DNA from: Tissierellia bacterium | Lineage (GTDB): Bacteria; Bacillota; Clostridia; Tissierellales; Tepidimicrobiaceae | Direction of reading: 5' to 3' | DNA length: 44,875 nt | Assembly: GCA_012839745.1 (NCBI GenBank) | Contig: DUMS01000046.1 | Coordinates: forward strand, 1 to 44,875 | In this document: piece after piece, positions 24,096-32,691 of the stretch | Numbering within the stretch: the stretch's first letter is position 1 | Layout of the letters: each line of letters begins with the position of its first letter | The notes under the pieces: generated by a model | What the model was told of the DNA's origin: nothing | The model's input: only the letters and a program-made list of their open reading frames with translations | Databases searched by the model: none | Translations under genes and position numbers: made by a program

Positions 24096-24727
24096 TATAA
24101 AAGCCTCCCTTTAATAAAATTTTCAATACTCTCTATGCTTTGGCTTATTACTTCCTTCTTTGTTCTAGTAGCATCTATTACTACTATTCTTTCCGTACAA
24201 TCCCTTATAATCTTCAGGTATCCATCATATACCTTTCTGTGAAATTCAATGCCTTCCGTTTCCAGCCTATCTCCTCCCTTGTCCTGTGTCTTCCTGTGAA
24301 GAGTGGTTTCCGGTTCTACATCAAAGAACAAGGTAAGGTCAGGTCTTATTCCCTTAATGGCAAAGTCGTTAATGATTCTAACCTCCTCTATTCCTAAATC
24401 TCTTCCCACTCCCTGATATGCCAGGCTGGATAATACGAACCTGTCACATAAGACTACTTTGCCTGACTCAATGGCAGGCAGTATCTTTTCCTTAACATGC
24501 TGCCCCCTGGCAGCTGCAAGCAATAGTGCTTCAGTTTCCGGAAGCATTGTTTTGTTTCTATTGTCCAGAAGAATCCTCCTGATGGATTCACCTATTGCTG
24601 TACCGCCAGGTTCTCTTGTTTCTACTACATCAATGCCTCTATCCTCAAGATATTTTCTTATATGCTTAATTACAGTGCTCTTGCCCGAACCATCTGGCCC
24701 TTCTAATACTATAAATATTCCCTTCAA
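24095..24727 (-). CDS. tmk: thymidylate kinase
   Basis: A 210-residue P-loop kinase making dTDP from dTMP. Walker A EGPDGSGKST is at 8-17, the DR(F/Y) motif reads LCDRFVLSSLAYQG, and the TREPGGTAIGE motif and LID region (HRKTQDKGGDRLE) are present. Length is normal. It starts 17 bases after the decarboxylase gene on the same strand. Confidence 0.97.
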   Translation of the reverse strand: MKGIFIVLEGPDGSGKSTVIKHIRKYLEDRGIDVVETREPGGTAIGESIRRILLDNRNKTMLPETEALLLAAARGQHVKEKILPAIESGKVVLCDRFVLSSLAYQGVGRDLGIEEVRIINDFAIKGIRPDLTLFFDVEPETTLHRKTQDKGGDRLETEGIEFHRKVYDGYLKIIRDCTERIVVIDATRTKKEVISQSIESIENFIKGRLL

Positions 24728-24743
24728 TCGAAGTCATTCCTTC

Positions 24744-26156
24744 CTATTTGACTACTTGTATCTTTTCTTTATTATAGCCCATAAGCCCTAGAATTTCTAT
24801 ACCTGCATATGTTGCAAATTCTATATATTCTATCAGGTCCTCAGTTATTACCTCTCCCGGGCATATTAGAGGTATTCCTGGTGGGTAGGGAATAATCAAG
24901 GATGAGCATACTCTTCCTATGCTTTCCTTCAGGTCTATAACTTCTTTTGGAGAATAGTAGGCTTCATATATAGGCTGATGTATTTCAGGCTTTGGAAGGT
25001 TAAAGTTAAAAGGTTTGATATCTTCCTCGGGTTTATTTAATGCTATATCTTCTATTGCTCTCTTTAAACTGTCAAACTCTTCCTTATCATTCATTACACT
25101 GGACAATGCCAATGCATAGTAATAATCTGCCATTTCAACATATATTCCATATTCTTCCCTTAAAATCTTCTTTAAATCAGTACCCCTGATTCCCTCAATG
25201 CTGAATAAAATCTTGGTAATATCCTTGTTCTTAATTGTTTTGTCGTCCTCATCCCTTGTAAATACATAAACCCTGTCCATATTATTTAAATCTTTTATCA
25301 TCTTATCTATAATGTCTATATTTTCATCCAGCTTTTGTTTGCCTTCACCTTCCATATAAGCCCTTGCTATTTCTATTGATAACATGAATAGATAAGAAGG
25401 ACTTGTAGTCTGAAAGAGAGATGACATTGATTTTAGTTTATCTATATCTACCCTGTCGCTTCCCACATGAATCACAGATGTCTGTGTAAAACTTGGTAAA
25501 GTTTTATGAGTGCTTTGAACACACATATCTGCCCCAGCTTGTAAAGCTGTCATGGGAAGTCTGTCAGAAAAGGCAAAGTGGCTGCCATGGGCCTCATCTA
25601 CTACCAGTATCCTGTTATATCTGTGAACTATTTCTGCAATCTTTTCAATATCTGAACATATACCAAAATAATTTGGATTGGTTATCACTACCACCTTGAT
25701 ACTTGGGTCTTCTTTTAATTTCAGCTCTATATCACGCGGATCTAAGCCTGTATACAGATGGTGTTTTTCATTATAATTAGTATATATATACTCTATATTT
25801 AATCTATTTAGAATCGCACCATTGTATATGGATTTATGTGATTGCCTTTGTACAAGTATCTTATCTCCAGGATTTGTAACAGTTGCCAAGGCTATATACA
25901 TGCTTCCTGTAGTTCCGTTGATGGAATACATGGTCTGTTTGGCGCCAAATGCCTTGGCAGCCAATTTCTCACTTTCGTCAATAATCCCTATGGCATTGTG
26001 AAGATTGTCCAATCCAGGCAGCTCAGTAGTATCTAAATATGGAATATAATCCCCCCAGTTTATAAGAGTGTTTTTGCCCTTGTGTCCTGGCATGTGAAAT
26101 GATATTCTCTCTTTATTTCTAATTAAATTTAATCTATCTAATATTGGTGTTTTCAT
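24744..26156 (-). CDS. yaaO: Orn/Lys/Arg decarboxylase family protein
   Basis: A 470-residue PLP enzyme of the fold-type I basic amino acid decarboxylases. HMPGHKG near the N-terminus, SINGTTGS, VVDEAHGSHF and the PLP lysine motif QSTHKTLPSFTQTS are all present; the C-terminal domain has IPYPPGIPLICPGE. The substrate (Arg, Lys or Orn) cannot be told from sequence. Start at ATG 26156, eight bases after GGAGG; the ATG five codons earlier overlaps it. Neighbours gin and tmk are as in Bacillus yaaO. Confidence 0.93.
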   Translation of the reverse strand: MKTPILDRLNLIRNKERISFHMPGHKGKNTLINWGDYIPYLDTTELPGLDNLHNAIGIIDESEKLAAKAFGAKQTMYSINGTTGSMYIALATVTNPGDKILVQRQSHKSIYNGAILNRLNIEYIYTNYNEKHHLYTGLDPRDIELKLKEDPSIKVVVITNPNYFGICSDIEKIAEIVHRYNRILVVDEAHGSHFAFSDRLPMTALQAGADMCVQSTHKTLPSFTQTSVIHVGSDRVDIDKLKSMSSLFQTTSPSYLFMLSIEIARAYMEGEGKQKLDENIDIIDKMIKDLNNMDRVYVFTRDEDDKTIKNKDITKILFSIEGIRGTDLKKILREEYGIYVEMADYYYALALSSVMNDKEEFDSLKRAIEDIALNKPEEDIKPFNFNLPKPEIHQPIYEAYYSPKEVIDLKESIGRVCSSLIIPYPPGIPLICPGEVITEDLIEYIEFATYAGIEILGLMGYNKEKIQVVK

Positions 26157-26223
26157 ACACATCTCCTCCATAATTTGTATACTTTATTATACAACACATT
26201 GAGAAAAATTGAACCCTGTAATT

Positions 26224-26418
26224 TTATTTTACAGGGTCAAGAATAGTTTTTTCATATATATAATTTTTAAGCAGCTTTTTTACCATTTCCTTATAGTAAT
26301 CGTAATTTTCACTGGATACTGGAGTAGTGGATATATCATGAAAACAATTCTCGCATATCATTGCGCCCAGCAGTTCAATGCCGTTATCCATTTCACGTTG
26401 ACAAAAATCACAATACAC
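26224..26418 (-). CDS. gin: anti-sigma-G factor Gin (CsfB)
   Basis: A 64-residue zinc-binding protein: CDFC at 3-6 and CENC at 22-25 form the metal site, followed by a helical tail. Gin/CsfB binds sigma-G (and sigma-E) to stop early activity during sporulation. GTG start with GAGGGG eight bases upstream. A forespore-type promoter lies upstream (26448-26476), in line with sigma-F control in Bacillus. It sits directly before the yaaO-like gene, as in Bacillus (csfB, xpaC, yaaN, yaaO), here without xpaC and yaaN. Confidence 0.88.
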   Translation of the reverse strand: MYCDFCQREMDNGIELLGAMICENCFHDISTTPVSSENYDYYKEMVKKLLKNYIYEKTILDPVK

Positions 26419-26447
26419 AGAATCAGCCCCTCACTAACTTTTGCTAG

Positions 26448-26476
26448 ATTATTGCCATACTTAATACATATTATTC
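26448..26476 (-). promoter_or_regulatory. sigma-F/sigma-G type promoter of gin
   Basis: On the minus strand GAATA (26476-26472), 15 bases, GGCAATAAT (26456-26448). The -10 fits the forespore consensus GGnrAnAnT in every fixed position and the spacing is the expected 15. Confidence 0.6.
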
Positions 26477-26517
26477 ACAAAGTTTAAATTTAGTGCTTGA
26501 CAGGGAAACCGCTAAAT

Positions 26518-27492
26518 CTAATAAATAATCTCTATTTCAGTACCGCAATTTATACATCTATTATCCTTTATCCCTATTACCTTTCCCTTTATATCCCTGT
26601 TAACCAGCTCATTGGAGCATTTGGGGCAATAGGTGTTATTGTCTATACCCATTACATTTCCAATATACACATAATATAGATACTTTTTAGCTATATTCTT
26701 GGCTCTTAAAAGCACATCATAAGACGTTTCCGGCAAATCCATCTTATAGGATGGAAAATATTTTGTAAAATGAAGCGGTATTGACTTGTCTACACTTGAA
26801 ACCCATAAGGCCAATTCTTCTATTTCCTCTTCCGAACTGTTCAACCCTTCAATTATTAGATTGGTTATCTCAACATGGGTATGTTTAGCCGCTATTTCTA
26901 TAGTCCTCTTAACAGGCTCCAGTCTGCCTTTGCATATTTTTTTGTAAAAATCGTCATTAAAAGACTTCAAATCAATGTTCATAGCATCAATATATGGAAG
27001 TAACTCCATCAATGGTTCAGGATTTATATATCCGTTAGTAACCAGCACATTTTTCAACCCATTATCCCTTGCCATTTTACAGACATGATATACATGCTCA
27101 TATGAAATAACAGGCTCATTGTAGGTATAAGCTATGCCAATGGAACCCAAGGATTTCCCTAATAATATAATGTCCTCATCCTCCAGGTCTGTAGTCCAGG
27201 ACCTTCTTTGGGCAATTTCCCAGTTCTGGCAAAAATCACATTTGAAATTGCATCCAAAACTTCCTATTGAAAATATCCTGGACCCCGGATAAAAATGGAA
27301 TAAGGGTTTCTTTTCTATAGGGTCATATGCATAGGAAGTAATCTTGCCGTAATTAAGGGAAATAAGGGGCCCTTTTGAGTTCTTTCTGACTTTACATACT
27401 CCAACTTCTCCATCACCAATGGTACAGCCGTGGGGACAAAGATTGCATCTTGCTTTGTTGTCATTTAATCTCTCATAATACTTCGCTTCCAT
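26518..27492 (-). CDS. amrS: AmmeMemoRadiSam system radical SAM enzyme
   Basis: A 324-residue radical SAM protein. The cluster motif CNFKCDFC is at 81-88 within GSFGCNFKCDFCQNWEI. Extra cysteines come first (CNLCPHGC, GVC at 16-33) and a C-terminal zinc ribbon (CPKCSNEL ... CINCG) closes the protein, all as in the AmrS/PflA-like group. The natural reaction is not established. Start at ATG 27492, nine bases after AGGGGG. It lies 13 bases behind the Memo-AMMECR1 fusion, forming the usual three-part system in two genes. Confidence 0.92.
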   Translation of the reverse strand: MEAKYYERLNDNKARCNLCPHGCTIGDGEVGVCKVRKNSKGPLISLNYGKITSYAYDPIEKKPLFHFYPGSRIFSIGSFGCNFKCDFCQNWEIAQRRSWTTDLEDEDIILLGKSLGSIGIAYTYNEPVISYEHVYHVCKMARDNGLKNVLVTNGYINPEPLMELLPYIDAMNIDLKSFNDDFYKKICKGRLEPVKRTIEIAAKHTHVEITNLIIEGLNSSEEEIEELALWVSSVDKSIPLHFTKYFPSYKMDLPETSYDVLLRAKNIAKKYLYYVYIGNVMGIDNNTYCPKCSNELVNRDIKGKVIGIKDNRCINCGTEIEIIY

Positions 27493-27505
27493 GTAAATAA
27501 ACCCC

Positions 27506-28840
27506 CTAAACATGCCTTACTACTTCGAAGCGTTCCAAGGTATATTTTTCAAATTTAAATATACCCGCCTTCTGAAGTGCTATTTCTACCTGCTCCTCAG
27601 GCGTGTCTATTCCCTCCAGGTCAGGCAGCAACAGCCCTCTTCTGAAACCTTTGGATACTATTACACCATATCTTTTGGGGTCCAGTTCATCCATGGATGA
27701 AACCACCTCAGGCTCTTTCAGCACATCAACGGAATATACCAGCTCAGGCAGCTCTTCTTCCGTAACCGGAGGAAATCTTGGATCCCTTGTCCCGGCACTT
27801 ATGGCATTTTCAATAATCTCCTCTGCCAGATTCCTCTTAGTTGGCTCTATGGTTCCTATGCACCCTCTCAGCATACCATGTTTCTTTATGGAAACAAATG
27901 CTCCGCGCCTTTCATTCATAAGCTCGCTATTTAAACCTTCGGGTACTTCCATCTTCCTGTTATACTTCACATAATACTCCAGGCTTTTTTTAGCCAGCAT
28001 CACGTATTGGTCCATTTCCAGCACCAAAAACCTTGCAGTGCAGTACCCCACTCCAAATGGGCCTTCATAGGATACAACTTCCGGTTCTATGCTATATCCA
28101 TCCAAAATACCTGATAAAACCATTAGAGATCTAAGCCCGCATTCTCCAGCCTCTTCACCTAAATCCAGGTCAAAATTCACAATTCCTTTAAAATCCCCTC
28201 TGTTCATTAATTCCACTATCCTGGCATCAAAAATACTGCCCTTTGGAGAATATGAATATGGCCCATCCTTTGACAGCCTATGGGACAGGTCTCCACTGGC
28301 AATTATTACAACATTGTTATCAGACTCAATAACAGATTCCTTTATTATCCTGCCAAACTCATAAAGCTTTTCAGGTGGCAATAATCCATAGGTTATATGA
28401 ACCAAAGAGAAGTCCCTGTATTCCTTTGTCACGAAATACAGTGGAACCAAAGTCCCATGGTCCAGCTTTAAGCTTACATTATATCTATGGGAAAAGCTTT
28501 CATCTATTTTTGCTATGGGTATATTGCGGGAATTGCTCTTATCTATTATTCTTTTTGTCAAATACAGGTTGTTGTTAAATTTAAAGCTTAAGTCCCTGTT
28601 TCCAAAGTCTCCAAAATCCCCCTCAAGCTTTTCACTCACAGATATGGATATAGCATCCCTGAATAAAGGCCCATGGGAAGTTATGACAATAATAGTATCT
28701 GGTTTTCTTATGCTTATGTCATGTGCAAGCTCTCTTGCCCCCTGTATTGTCTTCTCAACCTTTTTTTCCTCTCCCCTGCCTATTTCTTCGATTATTATAG
28801 GTGGATGAGGAAACAGATACCCAGATATTATATTTCCCAT
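27506..28840 (-). CDS. amrAB: Memo-AMMECR1 fusion (AmmeMemoRadiSam proteins B and A)
   Basis: A 444-residue two-domain protein. Residues about 1-265 are a Memo-like domain related to LigB dioxygenases (SGYLFPHPPIIIEEIG, IIVITSHGPLF, IIASGDLSHRLS), which in many members no longer binds iron. Residues about 275-444 are an AMMECR1 domain with GAFVSIKKHGMLRGCIGTIE and DPRFPPVTEEELPEL. The fused form is common in Clostridia. GAGGTGA lies seven bases before ATG. Function of the system is unknown; it always pairs with the radical SAM enzyme downstream. Confidence 0.92.
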   Translation of the reverse strand: MGNIISGYLFPHPPIIIEEIGRGEEKKVEKTIQGARELAHDISIRKPDTIIVITSHGPLFRDAISISVSEKLEGDFGDFGNRDLSFKFNNNLYLTKRIIDKSNSRNIPIAKIDESFSHRYNVSLKLDHGTLVPLYFVTKEYRDFSLVHITYGLLPPEKLYEFGRIIKESVIESDNNVVIIASGDLSHRLSKDGPYSYSPKGSIFDARIVELMNRGDFKGIVNFDLDLGEEAGECGLRSLMVLSGILDGYSIEPEVVSYEGPFGVGYCTARFLVLEMDQYVMLAKKSLEYYVKYNRKMEVPEGLNSELMNERRGAFVSIKKHGMLRGCIGTIEPTKRNLAEEIIENAISAGTRDPRFPPVTEEELPELVYSVDVLKEPEVVSSMDELDPKRYGVIVSKGFRRGLLLPDLEGIDTPEEQVEIALQKAGIFKFEKYTLERFEVVRHV

Positions 28841-28942
28841 AATTTCACCTCTTACTTTTATCTATATTAATCATTTCCAGCGTTCTCCTAATAGCCCCTC
28901 TTAGTTAAATTGTAATCAAAACCATCAATAATAGCAATAACT

Positions 28943-28971
28943 AAAAAGCAGATAAGCTTATGCTTATCTGC
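28943..28971 (-). terminator. terminator of L25/Ctc gene
   Basis: GCAGATAAGC / GCTTATCTGC perfect stem with a four-base loop, then T5 on the minus strand, nine bases behind the rplY stop. It separates rplY from the AmmeMemoRadiSam genes. Confidence 0.88.
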
Positions 28972-28979
28972 CTGAAATA

Positions 28980-29609
28980 CTATTCCTCTTCATCTTTTCC
29001 TACAATTGGAACCTCATCTGGTGCCATTGGCTCCTCTTCTACACTTTCTTCTTCCTCAGCTGCAGTTACAAGAGTAGCAACCAAGTCATCTGGTTCCATC
29101 AGTACCTTTATGTTTTCATCATTAAATATACTCAAATCCGAAACATGTATTGGAGTATTGAAATCAATGTTTGATACATCAACTTCTACCACTTCAGGTA
29201 TATATTTTGGCAAACACTCAATTTCAATTGAATCTAATTGCTGCATCAACACAGATGGCTGGGTCTTTATATTGTCCTTTCCTATCAGCACAATAGGAAC
29301 CATAACCCTAACAGGTTCGTTCATATCCACCTTCTGGAAGTCTACATGCATATATTGATTCCTGTAAGGATGCATTTGAACTTCTTTTATCAGAGAAGGA
29401 ACCGTTTCCCCCTCTATTTCCAGGTCTATAATAGTACTAGTTCCTGCTAATCTATATACCTTGTCAAAATCCTTGCTGTTAACCTTTACAGCTGTTGACT
29501 TTCCTTTGGAATACAGCACTCCTGGAACAATACCATTCCTTCTTAGCTTATCTGCCCTGTTCTTTCCAATTTCCTCCCTGTTTTCCACCTGTAATTTAAT
29601 TGCTGACAT
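28980..29609 (-). CDS. rplY: 50S ribosomal protein L25/general stress protein Ctc
   Basis: A 209-residue TL5/Ctc-type L25 protein that binds 5S rRNA. The N-terminal L25 domain (SAIKLQVENREEIGKNRADK, LRRNGIVPGVLYSKGK) is followed by the C-terminal beta domain (about 95-185) with DVSNIDFNTPIHVSDL, and an acidic tail rich in Glu. Start ATG 29609 has AAGGAGG eight bases upstream; the in-frame extension upstream has none. It has its own promoter and terminator. Confidence 0.95.
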   Translation of the reverse strand: MSAIKLQVENREEIGKNRADKLRRNGIVPGVLYSKGKSTAVKVNSKDFDKVYRLAGTSTIIDLEIEGETVPSLIKEVQMHPYRNQYMHVDFQKVDMNEPVRVMVPIVLIGKDNIKTQPSVLMQQLDSIEIECLPKYIPEVVEVDVSNIDFNTPIHVSDLSIFNDENIKVLMEPDDLVATLVTAAEEEESVEEEPMAPDEVPIVGKDEEE

Positions 29610-29644
29610 AGCAATTGCCTCCTTATAGATTTTATTAATTATAT

Positions 29645-29673
29645 ATAATATCAAATTTTCAGAATCTTTTCAA
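29645..29673 (-). promoter_or_regulatory. rplY promoter
   Basis: On the minus strand TTGAAA (29673-29668), 17 bases, TATTAT (29650-29645), 36 bases before the start codon. Confidence 0.65.
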
Positions 29674-29689
29674 ATGCCTTAGGCTATAT

Positions 29690-29950
29690 CTACAGTATGT
29701 ATTGCAGTACAATAAGAAGTATTACGCCAGGTATTCCAAATATACCTGCAATTACTGCAGTAAATGGATTAATCACTATGCTGAATCCTATAAAGCTGCC
29801 TATGAAATTCACTATTAATAATAATATACCCCCAAGCACTCCGTTTACAATCAGTTTAATTAACAGCTTAATTGGCACCACCAGAAGCATTCCCAGAATA
29901 TACAGCAAAAAAAGACCAAACAGGAAAGCCAGCACAACCCCTATATCCAT
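29690..29950 (-). CDS. bofA: pro-sigma-K processing inhibitor BofA
   Basis: An 86-residue integral membrane protein with two or three hydrophobic segments and the BofA family ending (INPFTAVIAGIFGIPGVILL). BofA holds back the SpoIVFB protease that activates sigma-K in the mother cell. It follows the yaaL-like gene by 56 bases, the same pair as in Bacillus (recR-yaaL-bofA). Confidence 0.92.
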   Translation of the reverse strand: MDIGVVLAFLFGLFLLYILGMLLVVPIKLLIKLIVNGVLGGILLLIVNFIGSFIGFSIVINPFTAVIAGIFGIPGVILLIVLQYIL

Positions 29951-30006
29951 TAGAATTCCCCCTTTATTTTCACTTATTATATAATAAGGGACTTGTACTT
30001 AAAATA

Positions 30007-30279
30007 TTACTTAATTCCTAATTCCTTTGCTTTTTTTAGAAAATAAATGTATTTTATTTTGGAAGCCTTAAGTTCATATATTGCATGTTCAATAAGGTCA
30101 GGATCAGTAGCCCATTGGAAGTATTCCTCCTTCATCTTCCACTCCCTCTGAGCCTTTTTTAAATCCTCTATCAATTGCTCCTCTTCTGGTTTTTTCTCTT
30201 CATAATGTCTGGAAATAAAATTTATGCACTTCATTATCTTTTTAGCCTTATCCCTGTAAAAGCTCTTATTCTTTTCCAT
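30007..30279 (-). CDS. yaaL: DUF2508 family protein (YaaL-like)
   Basis: A 90-residue, mostly helical, basic protein (MEKNKSFYRDKAKKIM ... DLKKAQREWKMKEEYFQWAT, then DLIEHAIYELKASKIKYIYF). This is the YaaL/DUF2508 pattern, function unknown. ATG 30279 is preceded by AGGGGG; the longer upstream frame overlaps the end of the DUF134 gene and lacks a ribosome site. Position before bofA supports the call. Confidence 0.8.
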   Translation of the reverse strand: MEKNKSFYRDKAKKIMKCINFISRHYEEKKPEEEQLIEDLKKAQREWKMKEEYFQWATDPDLIEHAIYELKASKIKYIYFLKKAKELGIK

Positions 30280-30341
30280 ATGTAATAACCCCCTGTATTT
30301 TTTATCTTTATCATTGACAAAAAAACAGGGGTTTATACCAT

Positions 30342-30776
30342 CTATCTTTTGCACCAGAAACCACATCTATTATTTTTATTCTGGCAGCTAACTTCATGGG
30401 AATTGCATATAGGGCAGGTAAACCTGTCTTTCAGGTATTTTACCTTGTATGAGGTGTTGCAGGAGTTGCATTTTAACTCACATAAATCAGAGGTAAAATC
30501 TCCTCCCCTAATCTCTATGCCTAACCCCTCTGTTAATGCTATTGCAACCTTATATCTTGCACTGTCGATTATGTTTTGAAATGTCTGCCTTGATATTCCC
30601 ATTTTGTCAGCACAATCCTGCTGAGATAAACCGAGTATATCCTTAAGCCTCATAGCTTCCAGCTCTTCAATTTTTAATTCTATCTTCCTTATTTCCTTAT
30701 CCTTTCTATCTATTGGGGCAAAGCTTGTTGAGCTGGGAAAGAACTCCACAATTCTCAATATTGTTCTTCTTGGCAT
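30342..30776 (-). CDS. DUF134 helix-turn-helix protein
   Basis: A 144-residue protein: N-terminal DUF134 (MPRRTILRIVEFFPSSTSFA, LEELEAMRLKD-like with the sigma-4-type HTH LSQQDCADKMGISRQTFQNI at about 48-67) and a C-terminal zinc ribbon (CNSC ... CPIC). The family is a predicted DNA-binding regulator, often found beside Mrp/NifX-type Fe-S genes, as here. ATG 30776 has GGGGGA six bases upstream. Targets are unknown. Confidence 0.88.
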   Translation of the reverse strand: MPRRTILRIVEFFPSSTSFAPIDRKDKEIRKIELKIEELEAMRLKDILGLSQQDCADKMGISRQTFQNIIDSARYKVAIALTEGLGIEIRGGDFTSDLCELKCNSCNTSYKVKYLKDRFTCPICNSHEVSCQNKNNRCGFWCKR

Positions 30777-30796
30777 TTTCAATCCCCCGTTATCAG

Positions 30797-31621
30797 CTAT
30801 TTAAGAGCATTGACTATCTTTTCGCCTATTTCCATGAATGTATTCTTGACCAGTTCACTTAACTCCTTATTCCCCTTAGCTGGAATATTGGCTATATCTT
30901 TTACCATTGGCAGTTCTCCAAGAAGTGTCAGCTGGTATTCATTTAAGAATTCCCTTGTATTCTCTCCGTCAAATATTTCTATTTTCTTCCCGCAGTCAGG
31001 ACACATTACATAGCTCATGTTTTCCACTACGCCTAATACGGGAATATTCAACCTTTTAGCCATGTTTACTGCCTTTGCAACTATCATGGAAACCATGTCC
31101 TGAGGTACTGAAACTATAACCAGCCCTGAAATAGGTATGCTTTGCATAACAGTTAAAGCAACATCCCCTGTTCCTGGAGGCATGTCTATTATCAGGTAAT
31201 CTAAATCCCCCCATATAACATCAGTCCAAAACTGCTGAACTACTCCAGACACTATAGGACCTCTCCATATAACTGGCTTTTCTTCATCCTCCACCAAAAA
31301 ATTCATGCTCATTATCTTTATGCCATCTTCAGTTTCTACAGGTATTATTCCCAGGTCATCAGCTTCAGCCCTTTCCTCATCCACCTGGAAAAGCCTTGGT
31401 ATGCTTGGCCCTGTTATGTCTGCATCCATTACGCCAACCTTATATCCCTTATCATTTAAATCCTTGGCAATTAAAGAGGCAATTGTGGATTTCCCTACTC
31501 CTCCTTTTCCGCTCATTACTCCAATTATCTTCTTAACATTATTATATGGGTTATTCTTAATAGTACAGGTATCCTTAGAATTACATGTACTTCTTGATGG
31601 GCAGTTATTGCAATTTGGCAT
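30797..31621 (-). CDS. mrp: Mrp/NBP35-type Fe-S carrier ATPase
   Basis: A 274-residue P-loop protein of the Mrp/ApbC/NBP35 family. The deviant Walker A SGKGGVGKST is at 37-46; IIDMPPGTGDVAL and the subunit-bridging cluster motif CPDC are present, and an N-terminal Cys cluster (CNNC ... C ... C) precedes the core as in NBP35-like members. Such proteins carry [4Fe-4S] clusters to target enzymes in the cytosol. It stands between the DUF134 gene (15 bases downstream) and the small selenoprotein candidate upstream. Confidence 0.93.
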   Translation of the reverse strand: MPNCNNCPSRSTCNSKDTCTIKNNPYNNVKKIIGVMSGKGGVGKSTIASLIAKDLNDKGYKVGVMDADITGPSIPRLFQVDEERAEADDLGIIPVETEDGIKIMSMNFLVEDEEKPVIWRGPIVSGVVQQFWTDVIWGDLDYLIIDMPPGTGDVALTVMQSIPISGLVIVSVPQDMVSMIVAKAVNMAKRLNIPVLGVVENMSYVMCPDCGKKIEIFDGENTREFLNEYQLTLLGELPMVKDIANIPAKGNKELSELVKNTFMEIGEKIVNALK

Positions 31622-31736
31622 TAGTATTCATTCCTCTCTATAATATATTGGCATATGCTAATATCATTGTACAATCAATTATTTTCTCTGTCAATATTTC
31701 ATAGACACTTTGTTCTTAAATTATCAAAACAAAATA

Positions 31737-31769
31737 TGCTCCTACTTGCAATATGCTGCAAGCGGAGCA
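31737..31769 (-). terminator. terminator of the selenoprotein-candidate gene
   Basis: On the minus strand TGCTCC-G-CTTGCA / TGCAAG-TA-GGAGCA with a short loop, followed by TATTTTGTTTT. It lies 15 bases behind the TAA at 31785. Confidence 0.75.
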
Positions 31770-31784
31770 CCAACCCTAATTTTT

Positions 31785-32078
31785 TTACTTCATCATTGCT
31801 ATTCCTTCGGCTTGTATTCGTTTCATCCATAGAAATCTATTGAGCCTGATTCTAAACTTATCCTTTTTAATTCTAATTCCATCGTCTAAATACACCTTTA
31901 CGCCATCATACTCATATACATTATATTTTCTTGTATCAGTTGGTGGGCCCATCATAACTAATGGTTCGTAAAAGGTAGCTCATCCGCAGCCTCCTAATGA
32001 AGCTGCTATGGTTATGGTTCTATCTACAGATTTCTTTATTATGAAGTCCTTGGCATCTTTATCAATAATGACCTTCAC
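31785..32078 (-). CDS. small selenoprotein candidate with in-frame TGA (CGU motif)
   Basis: Read through the TGA at 31982-31980, the frame gives 97 residues. Residues 1-32 are MKVIIDKDAKDFIIKKSVDR and then TITIAASLGGCG; residue 33 is the TGA; the rest begins ATFYEPLVMMGPPTDTRK and ends FLWMKRIQAEGIAMMK-TAA. GTG 32078 lies six bases after GGGAGGA. Coding character continues unbroken on both sides and the TGA stands in a Cys-Gly-x redox position after a Gly-Gly. The fold pattern (short acidic start, central GG-C loop, second half with VYEYDGVKVYLDDGI) resembles the small HesB-like or CC/Se-motif (seleno)protein families of Clostridia, recalled from memory. Hairpins able to act as a bacterial SECIS follow the TGA by about 20 bases. 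Own terminator downstream. A simple nonsense mutation is the alternative. Confidence 0.75.
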
Positions 32079-32217
32079 CAAATCTCCTCCCAATACTTCT
32101 ATATAATAAACCCCTTTGATACTTTTTATATACCCAATTTATATAATATATACTATAAATCTTTCATTCCATATGCTTTTTTTATTGGCTTCTTCCAGTT
32201 TCTTTATGAAGTTTTTG

Positions 32218-32691
32218 CTATTCCACCAGCTGTGCTTCTACCCATAATTTCAATGTTTCCGACAGTAAAAGCTTGCTTACTCTAAGCCTGTATTCCTTTT
32301 CATCCAGCTTAAATATCCTCTGGTCTACCACCTTAACTACCAAATCCGGGTCTATGGATTTAACTTCCTTGCCCAGCAATTCCGTGTACTTTTCCTTTAT
32401 GGCCTTTTCTATTTCAATTCTATCTATTTCATCTCCAGCATCCTCCCCTATAAACTCAACAATTATTTCTATATCCTGAAGCACAAAATACATAGTATTT
32501 ATGGATTCCTCCAGCTTTTTAAGCTTGGCATCCTTCTCATTTATTACGTTTTCCAGAGCTGCCAGGTTTTCATACAGCTTATCCATTCTATAGCTAACCA
32601 ATATGGTCAATGCTGTAGCCCCAATTAGTATTCCGGCTATCAAACCAGTGCCAAAGGATATTAAAAAGTATTTGCTTTTCATTTTCCCCAT
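32218..32691 (-). CDS. ytrI: sporulation membrane protein YtrI-like
   Basis: A 157-residue protein with one membrane segment at about 8-32, a coiled coil (about 35-65, ENLAALENVINEKDAKLKKL) and a C-terminal domain outside. Size, topology and the overlap with ytrH match YtrI, a mother-cell membrane protein needed for normal spore formation in Bacillus. I start at ATG 32691, six bases after GGAG, which overlaps the ytrH end by 13 bases; a GTG four codons earlier is within the ribosome site. The identification leans on context. Confidence 0.75.
   Translation of the reverse strand: MGKMKSKYFLISFGTGLIAGILIGATALTILVSYRMDKLYENLAALENVINEKDAKLKKLEESINTMYFVLQDIEIIVEFIGEDAGDEIDRIEIEKAIKEKYTELLGKEVKSIDPDLVVKVVDQRIFKLDEKEYRLRVSKLLLSETLKLWVEAQLVE

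Noticed and set aside
32141-32217. Coding-like stretch NFIKKLEEANKKSIWNERF behind ytrI on the minus strand
   Set aside because: Only about 25 residues, no start or ribosome site, and a stop just upstream; composition alone is not enough to call a gene or a remnant.
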